Positions 7,019 through 11,560 of a stretch of 11,560 bases of DNA are shown piece by piece. This stretch comes from a bacterium UBA4883. Its GTDB lineage: Bacteria; Bacillota; Clostridia; Oscillospirales; Acutalibacteraceae. A program made the translations under genes and the position numbers. A model generated the notes under the pieces. The model saw only the letters and a list, made by a program, of their open reading frames with translations, was not told the origin of the DNA and did no database searches. The stretch spans positions 10,157-21,716 of the forward strand of contig DHDF01000043.1 in NCBI GenBank assembly GCA_002399225.1. The letters run 5' to 3'. Positions within the stretch are counted from its first letter, which is position 1. The number at the start of each line of letters is the position of its first letter.

Positions 7019-7753
7019 ATGAATCTAATTGCAGATACCCATACCCATACGCTGGCCTCTACCCATGCTTACTGTACACTGATGGAAATGGTCCATGCGG
7101 CAGCCCAAAAAAAACTGTTTGCCATAGCGATTACCGATCATGGTGCCACTATGCCGGGGGCGCCGGGCCGTTGGTATTTTCGCAACTTAAAAGTGCTGCC
7201 GCGGGAAATGGAGGGTGTCCTGATCCTTCGGGGGGAAGAGACCAACGTCACTGATTTTGAAGGCGGAACCGATCTGAACGCGGAGGATCTCCCCAGCCTG
7301 GACTGGGTTGTGGCCTCCATACACGAGGTTACCATGCGGGACAAAGCCCCGACAGTGGAAAAAGTGACCGATGCATGGCTGCAGATTGCCGAAAATCCTT
7401 CTGTCCGCGTCATTGGCCACAGTGGCTCCGAACAGTACCGTTATGATTATGAAAAGGTGTTGCCCGTGTTTGCAAAAAATGGGAAACTGGTGGAACTGAA
7501 TGAATCTACTTTTAAGGGCAGGAGCCGGTCTGTTCCGAACTGCACCAAAATCATGAAACTCTGCAAAAAATACGGCGTTCCAATTATTGTAAATTCAGAT
7601 GCCCATTTTTCGACTCAGGTGGGATGTTTTCCACGGTCTATGCAGCTTTTGGAGGAAATCGGGTTTCCGGAAGAGCTGATTGTGAATTCCAGTGTGGATC
7701 GGTTCTGCGCTTATCTGAGACGATACACCGGTGTGTTTTCAAATTCCAATTGA
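7019..7753 (+). CDS. PHP-domain phosphatase, YcdX-like
   Basis: A 244-residue stand-alone PHP (polymerase and histidinol phosphatase) domain protein, probably a metal-dependent phosphoesterase in the cytosol. The metal ligands follow the YcdX pattern: His8 and His10 in DTHTHT, His16, Asp40-His41 in ITDHG, Glu74 in RGEETN, His102 in SIHEV, His134 in GHSG, and Asp194/His196 in NSDAH. This set suggests an intact tri-metal centre. The natural substrate of the family is not established. The start ATG 7019 has AAAGG at 7006-7010 (8 nt spacing) and lies 13 nt after the hprK stop; murB follows after 15 nt, so it sits inside the operon. The name histidinol phosphatase would be misleading because no his genes are near. 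Confidence 0.9.
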   Translation: MNLIADTHTHTLASTHAYCTLMEMVHAAAQKKLFAIAITDHGATMPGAPGRWYFRNLKVLPREMEGVLILRGEETNVTDFEGGTDLNAEDLPSLDWVVASIHEVTMRDKAPTVEKVTDAWLQIAENPSVRVIGHSGSEQYRYDYEKVLPVFAKNGKLVELNESTFKGRSRSVPNCTKIMKLCKKYGVPIIVNSDAHFSTQVGCFPRSMQLLEEIGFPEELIVNSSVDRFCAYLRRYTGVFSNSN

Positions 7754-7768
7754 ACGGAGGACGAGCTA

Positions 7769-8677
7769 TTGGATTCTTTGGAAGAGCTGGAACGGTCGGC
7801 GAGGGAACTTGGATGCGGAGTCTATCAAAATGAGCCGATGGACCGCCATACCACCTTTCGAATTGGCGGACCGGCGGATCTGTTCCTTGTGGTGCGTGAG
7901 AAGGCCGCGCTTCGGGAAATATGCAAAAGGGCCTGGAAGCTTGGCGTTCAGATTTTCCCGCTTGGAAACGGTTCCAATCTGCTGGTCAGCGACGCGGGAA
8001 TCCGGGGAACCGTTGTTTCCCTGGGCGGGGAGTTCCAGAAGGTTGCATTGTGCGGAGCAACGGAATTGGAGTGCGGCGCAGCGGCATCCTTGGCGAAAGT
8101 ATGCAAATTTGCTCAAAGCCGCGCTCTGAGCGGGATGGAATTTGCCTGGGGAATTCCCGGGTCTATGGGCGGTGCCGCTTTCATGAACGCCGGCGCCTAT
8201 GACCATTCCCTGCAGGAGACTGTTGCCGCATGCAACCATGTTACGCTGCAGGGAGAAGCGGGCATCCTGCGGGGGAAAGAGTTGCAGTATGGCTACCGCA
8301 GAAGCGCCTATTCAGAGAATGGGTGCATGATCACTTCCATCCGCCTGAAGCTGAGGCGGGGGGATCCAGAACAGATTTCTTCCGAGATGAAGGAACTGTA
8401 TGAGCGCAGAAAACGAAAACAGCCGCTGGAACTGCCCAGTGCCGGGAGTATTTTTAAACGGCCGCCTGGGCATTACGCGGGTACCCTGATTGAGCAATGC
8501 GGCCTGAAAGGCCGGCAAGTCGGTGGGGCGATGGTCAGCGAAAAGCATGCCGGATTCATTGTGAACGCGGGCGGCGCTACCTGCCGGGACGTGCTGAAGC
8601 TGATTGAGCTGATTCAAGAAACCGTTTTCCGGGAAACCGGGATCCGGCTGGAATGTGAAGTGAAAAAAGTTGGCTGA
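7769..8677 (+). CDS. murB: UDP-N-acetylenolpyruvoylglucosamine reductase MurB
   Basis: This FAD flavoprotein carries out the second committed step of peptidoglycan synthesis, the NADPH-dependent reduction of UDP-GlcNAc-enolpyruvate to UDP-MurNAc in the cytosol. The 302-residue length fits the shorter Gram-positive type II form. FAD-binding motifs are FRIGGPAD at 30-37, LGNGSNLLVSD at 65-75 and GIPGSMGGAAFMNAGAY at 128-144. These are followed by YRRSAY at 176-181 and the active-site segment PSAGSIFKRP with the proton-donating serine Ser227. The C-terminal LECEV carries the conserved acidic residue, probably Glu297. The start is TTG 7769, fixed by GGAGG at 7756-7760 with 8 nt spacing. It may overlap the next gene by 8 nt if rapZ starts at TTG 8670. 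Confidence 0.96.
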   Translation: MDSLEELERSARELGCGVYQNEPMDRHTTFRIGGPADLFLVVREKAALREICKRAWKLGVQIFPLGNGSNLLVSDAGIRGTVVSLGGEFQKVALCGATELECGAAASLAKVCKFAQSRALSGMEFAWGIPGSMGGAAFMNAGAYDHSLQETVAACNHVTLQGEAGILRGKELQYGYRRSAYSENGCMITSIRLKLRRGDPEQISSEMKELYERRKRKQPLELPSAGSIFKRPPGHYAGTLIEQCGLKGRQVGGAMVSEKHAGFIVNAGGATCRDVLKLIELIQETVFRETGIRLECEVKKVG

Positions 8678-8693
8678 TACTTCGGAAAATTCG

Positions 8694-9554
8694 ATGGAAT
8701 TTTTAATTGTAACGGGGCTGTCTGGCGCGGGAAAATCCCGCGCGATGGACGCACTGGAAGATATCGGCTTCTATTGTGCGGACAATATTCCTCCCAAATT
8801 GATTCCTACCTTTTATGAGCTTACCCGTCAGGCAAAGGGAACCCTGCCGCGGGTGGCGGTCGTGACGGATATCCGCGGCGGGGATATGTTTTCCAGTTTG
8901 CTGGAAACGCTGGATCAGATGATCGCCGACGGAAAGGACTATAAGATTCTGTTTCTGGACGCAAATGATTATGTCCTAGTCAACCGCTTTAAGGAAACGC
9001 GGCGCAAACATCCCCTGGCAGACAACTGCCTCGGTTCGCTGGAGCAGGCGGTTCGCCTGGAGCGCGATGTGCTCCGCCCTGTGAAAGAACGGGCCAATTA
9101 TGTCATCGATACCTCTCTGCTTTCCCCGGCTCAGCTGAAAAAGCGGATTTCCGGGCTGTTTCTGGGGGACGCTTCCGATGCCCTTTTTATTCACTGCGTT
9201 TCCTTCGGGTTTAAATATGGGGTTCCCGCTGAGTCGGATCTCGTTTTCGATGTTCGATGCCTGCCGAATCCTTATTATGTGGAAAAACTGAAAAATCTGA
9301 CGGGGCTTGACAAACCGGTCCGCGACTATGTGATGAAATGGGACCAGACAAAAGGATTTATCCGCCGGTTCCTTGACTTGATCGACTATACGATCCCGCT
9401 TTACTGCAGCGAAGGCAAAAGCCAGCTTGTCATCGCCATCGGCTGCACGGGCGGGCATCACCGCTCGGTTGCGATCGCGGAGCTTTTGTACAACCACCTG
9501 CTGCAGCAGGATCTGCGGACAAGCGTCAATCACCGGGATATCCAAAAACAGTGA
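8694..9554 (+). CDS. rapZ: RapZ/YvcJ family nucleotide-binding protein
   Basis: A P-loop protein of 286 residues in the family of E. coli RapZ (RNase adapter for GlmZ) and B. subtilis YvcJ (nucleotide-binding, linked to competence). The Walker A motif GLSGAGKS is at 8-15, TDIRGGD at 58-64, FGFKYG at 171-176, DVRCLPNPYY at 186-195, the C-terminal GCTGGHHRSV at 250-259 and NHRDI at 279-283. The C-terminal half is the part that binds RNA and glucosamine-6-phosphate in the enterobacterial protein. The GlmY/GlmZ small RNAs are not expected in Firmicutes, so the target here is unknown. The start is uncertain. ATG 8694 gives the usual MEFLIVTG opening; TTG 8670 would add eight residues and overlap murB. 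Both have weak ribosome binding sites. whiA follows after 15 nt. Confidence 0.94.
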   Translation: MEFLIVTGLSGAGKSRAMDALEDIGFYCADNIPPKLIPTFYELTRQAKGTLPRVAVVTDIRGGDMFSSLLETLDQMIADGKDYKILFLDANDYVLVNRFKETRRKHPLADNCLGSLEQAVRLERDVLRPVKERANYVIDTSLLSPAQLKKRISGLFLGDASDALFIHCVSFGFKYGVPAESDLVFDVRCLPNPYYVEKLKNLTGLDKPVRDYVMKWDQTKGFIRRFLDLIDYTIPLYCSEGKSQLVIAIGCTGGHHRSVAIAELLYNHLLQQDLRTSVNHRDIQKQ

Positions 9555-9569
9555 GGGGCGGGGAAAGCT

Positions 9570-10517
9570 ATGTCGTTTTCTTCAGAGACCAAGCGGGAAC
9601 TTTGCCGTATTCAGGAGGAAGACTGCTGCCGGAAAGCGGAGTGTTACGGCCTCCTGCTTTTTGGGAGGAGCTTTTCGGCGCACTCCGTTTCCCTGACGAC
9701 GGAAAGCCGTGAAACGGCCCGCCGTGCGGCGGAACTGACGGCCCGGGTAACGGGTGTTTCTATGGACGCCTCCATTTCTCCGCTGCGCCGCGGGGACCGC
9801 GGATATACCTATTCGGTTTTTGTTCCGGGAGCCAATCAGGTCGAACAGGTGCTGCGCCGGCTTGGCCATACGGGAATGGAGATCAGCCTGCGGGTGAATT
9901 ATGCCAATCTGGAAAACGACTGCTGCCGTTCCGCTTTCCTGCGGGGCGTGTTTCTGTCCTGCGGGACGGTGACGGATCCCGCGCGGGATTATCGCATGGA
10001 ATTTGTGGTGCCTTACAGAAATCTGGCAAGGGATCTTACGGCTTTTCTGAAGGATCTTTTTGAACTGGATATCACTCCCGGCATGATGAACCGAAAGGGT
10101 TCGTTTGTCGTGTATCTCAAGGGCGGCGAGCATGTTGCGGATCTTTTGACTTTCCTCGGCGCGGGCGGCGCTGCCATGAAGCTGATTCAGATCCGTATGC
10201 TGAAAGAGGTTCGCAATGAAGTCAACCGCAAGACAAATTTTGAAGCGGCGAATTTGGAAAAGACCGCTTCCGCCGCCGCAGGCCAGCTAATTGCACTGGA
10301 AAAGATCTTGGCGTGCGGCGGCATGTCAATTTTGCCGGAGGAACTGCGGCCGCTGGCGCTGCTGCGCTATCAGAACCCGGATTTGTCCCTGCGGGAGCTG
10401 GGGAGGAAGCTGAATCCGCCGCTCAGCCGGTCGGGAGTCAACCACAGGCTGCAAAGAATTGTGGACTTTGCACAGGGGCTGCCGCGGCCCGCAGAAAAAA
10501 ATTCGGAAGGCTCTTAA
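9570..10517 (+). CDS. whiA: DNA-binding protein WhiA
   Basis: WhiA proteins join a LAGLIDADG-homing-endonuclease-like fold to a C-terminal helix-turn-helix. In Streptomyces WhiA controls sporulation genes with WhiB; in B. subtilis (YvcL) it affects cell division and chromosome segregation. The 315-residue length is typical. The N-terminal region opens with MSFSSETKREL. The core signature CCRSAFLRGVFLSCGTV lies at 118-134. The conserved linker begins NRKTNFEAAN at 219 and ends with AAAGQ at about 235-239. The HTH covers about 260-298 (LSLRELGRKL and GVNHRLQRI). Endonuclease catalytic acidic residues are not expected in this family. The ATG start has GGGGAAAG just upstream. It lies 15 nt after rapZ with no yvcK between them, and dnaE begins 39 nt downstream. 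Confidence 0.95.
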   Translation: MSFSSETKRELCRIQEEDCCRKAECYGLLLFGRSFSAHSVSLTTESRETARRAAELTARVTGVSMDASISPLRRGDRGYTYSVFVPGANQVEQVLRRLGHTGMEISLRVNYANLENDCCRSAFLRGVFLSCGTVTDPARDYRMEFVVPYRNLARDLTAFLKDLFELDITPGMMNRKGSFVVYLKGGEHVADLLTFLGAGGAAMKLIQIRMLKEVRNEVNRKTNFEAANLEKTASAAAGQLIALEKILACGGMSILPEELRPLALLRYQNPDLSLRELGRKLNPPLSRSGVNHRLQRIVDFAQGLPRPAEKNSEGS

Positions 10518-10556
10518 ACACGCCGGTGGGAATCTGTAAAAGAAGGGAGTGATTTT

Positions 10557-11560
10557 TTGTTCATTCATCTGCATGTGCACAGTGAATACAGCCTGCTGGA
10601 CGGAGCCTGCCGCATTGAACAGCTGGTCGATACCGCGGCAAAGCGCGGGGCGCCGGCGGTTGCCGTCACGGATCACGGCGTGATGTACGGCGCAGTGGAT
10701 TTCTATAAGGCGGCGAAGAAGCGCGGAGTCAAACCGATTATCGGCTGCGAGGTCTATGTGGCCCAGCGGACGCGCTTTGACCGGGTGCATGGCCTGGACT
10801 CGGAAAACAGGCACCTGGTTCTGCTTTGTGAAAACAACACGGGGTATCAAAATCTGATTGCGCTGGTGTCCCGCTCTTGGACAGAAGGTTTTTATTTTAA
10901 ACCGCGCGTCGATTTTGAACTGCTAGAACAGTACCATGAAGGTCTGATCGCCCTTTCCGCGTGTCTTGCCGGCGAGATCCCGCGCGACCTGACGGCAGGG
11001 GATTATGACGGGGCGAAAGCCGCCGCGCTGCGCTATGATAAAATTTTCGGAAGAGGAAATTTTTATCTGGAATTACAGGATCACGGCCTGCGCGAGCAGA
11101 AGATGATCAACCCTTCTATCCGGCAGATTTCGAAGGAAACGGGCATCCCGCTGGTCCTGACCAATGACTGTCACTACATTCGCAAGGAAGACAGCGCGAT
11201 GCACCATGTCCTGCTTTGCATCCAGACCAATCACACCGTTGAAGATAAAAACGGATTCGGGTTTGGAAGCGATCAGTTCTATTTTAAAACGGAAGAGGAA
11301 ATGCGCGCGCTGTTCCCGGATTGCCCGGAGGCGGCGGACAACACCGTGAAAATCGCAGAGCGCTGTCATGTGGAATTCGAATTTGGGAAAACAAAGCTTC
11401 CGCGGTTTGAAACGCCGAACGGGCAGGAGAATGTCGCTTATTTCCGCGAAAAATGCTATCAGGGTCTTCACAGGCACTATGGGGAGCATCCGGACAAAAG
11501 CATTTGCGACCGGCTGGAGTACGAACTGGATACCATTGAAAAAATGGGCTATGTCAATTA
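10557..11560 (+). CDS. dnaE: DNA polymerase III alpha subunit DnaE (5' part)
   Basis: The frame is open from TTG 10557 to the window edge, giving the first 334 of roughly 1,150 residues expected. The start is supported by AAGGGAG at 10543-10549 with 7 nt spacing and by the typical opening FIHLHVHSEYSLLDGA. The visible part is the PHP domain and the beginning of the polymerase region; the catalytic aspartates of the palm are outside the window. The PHP ligands look complete: His6 and His8 in HLHVHS, Asp39-His40 in TDHG, Glu65 in GCEVY, and Asp204/His206 in NDCHY. The absence of a 3'-5' exonuclease insertion in the first 334 residues and the direct PHP start argue for DnaE rather than PolC. It is the last gene in the run that starts with hprK; no terminator is seen before it. 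Confidence 0.95.
   Translation, partial: MFIHLHVHSEYSLLDGACRIEQLVDTAAKRGAPAVAVTDHGVMYGAVDFYKAAKKRGVKPIIGCEVYVAQRTRFDRVHGLDSENRHLVLLCENNTGYQNLIALVSRSWTEGFYFKPRVDFELLEQYHEGLIALSACLAGEIPRDLTAGDYDGAKAAALRYDKIFGRGNFYLELQDHGLREQKMINPSIRQISKETGIPLVLTNDCHYIRKEDSAMHHVLLCIQTNHTVEDKNGFGFGSDQFYFKTEEEMRALFPDCPEAADNTVKIAERCHVEFEFGKTKLPRFETPNGQENVAYFREKCYQGLHRHYGEHPDKSICDRLEYELDTIEKMGYVN

Noticed and set aside
10326..10850. A 174-codon open frame on the minus strand over the whiA/dnaE junction
   Set aside because: It is antisense to the whiA HTH region and the DnaE PHP motifs and its translation has no family features.
1..11560. A previously undescribed defence, mobile or biosynthetic system
   Set aside because: All genes belong to recognisable, mostly core families, lie on one strand with similar composition, and no repeats, integrase, transposase or toxin-antitoxin pair were seen.

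Overview
This window looks like ordinary core chromosome from a low-to-mid GC Gram-positive anaerobe. It is most likely a member of the Clostridia and plausibly of the Oscillospiraceae/Ruminococcaceae; that placement is inferred from gene content and order, not from a search. The indications are separate secD and secF genes, an HPr kinase, a WhiA homologue, and the order hprK - PHP phosphatase - murB - rapZ - whiA - dnaE, which resembles the arrangement known in clostridia. All genes lie on the plus strand. TTG start codons are common. I see no rRNA, tRNA, CRISPR array, insertion sequence, phage gene or obvious sign of horizontal transfer.

Layout. (1) Positions 1-1192 hold the 3' end of a CrcB/FluC fluoride channel gene, then a membrane-anchored C39-like cysteine peptidase. 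(2) Positions 1220-3178 hold a promoter with a leader of about 125 nt, a single-domain hemerythrin, a subgroup-1c type aspartate aminotransferase, and a strong GC-rich hairpin terminator. (3) Positions 3213-5908 hold a perfect-consensus sigma-A promoter, secD and secF coupled by an ATGA overlap, and a terminator. SecF ends in an unusual lysine-rich tail of about 77 residues. (4) From 5976 to the window end, a promoter precedes hprK, a YcdX-like PHP hydrolase, murB, rapZ, whiA and the first 334 codons of dnaE. Gaps in this run are 13 to 39 nt and no terminator is visible, so it probably forms one operon.

How the genes fit together. secDF supports protein export. The last cluster joins carbon-source signalling (HPr kinase/phosphorylase, RapZ), cell-wall precursor synthesis (MurB), a division-linked regulator (WhiA) and DNA replication (DnaE). 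The yvcK/mgfK gene usually found between rapZ and whiA in Firmicutes is absent here.

I found no convincing new biological system. The points most worth a second look are the SecF tail, the missing yvcK, the intact PHP metal motifs in DnaE and the hemerythrin leader.
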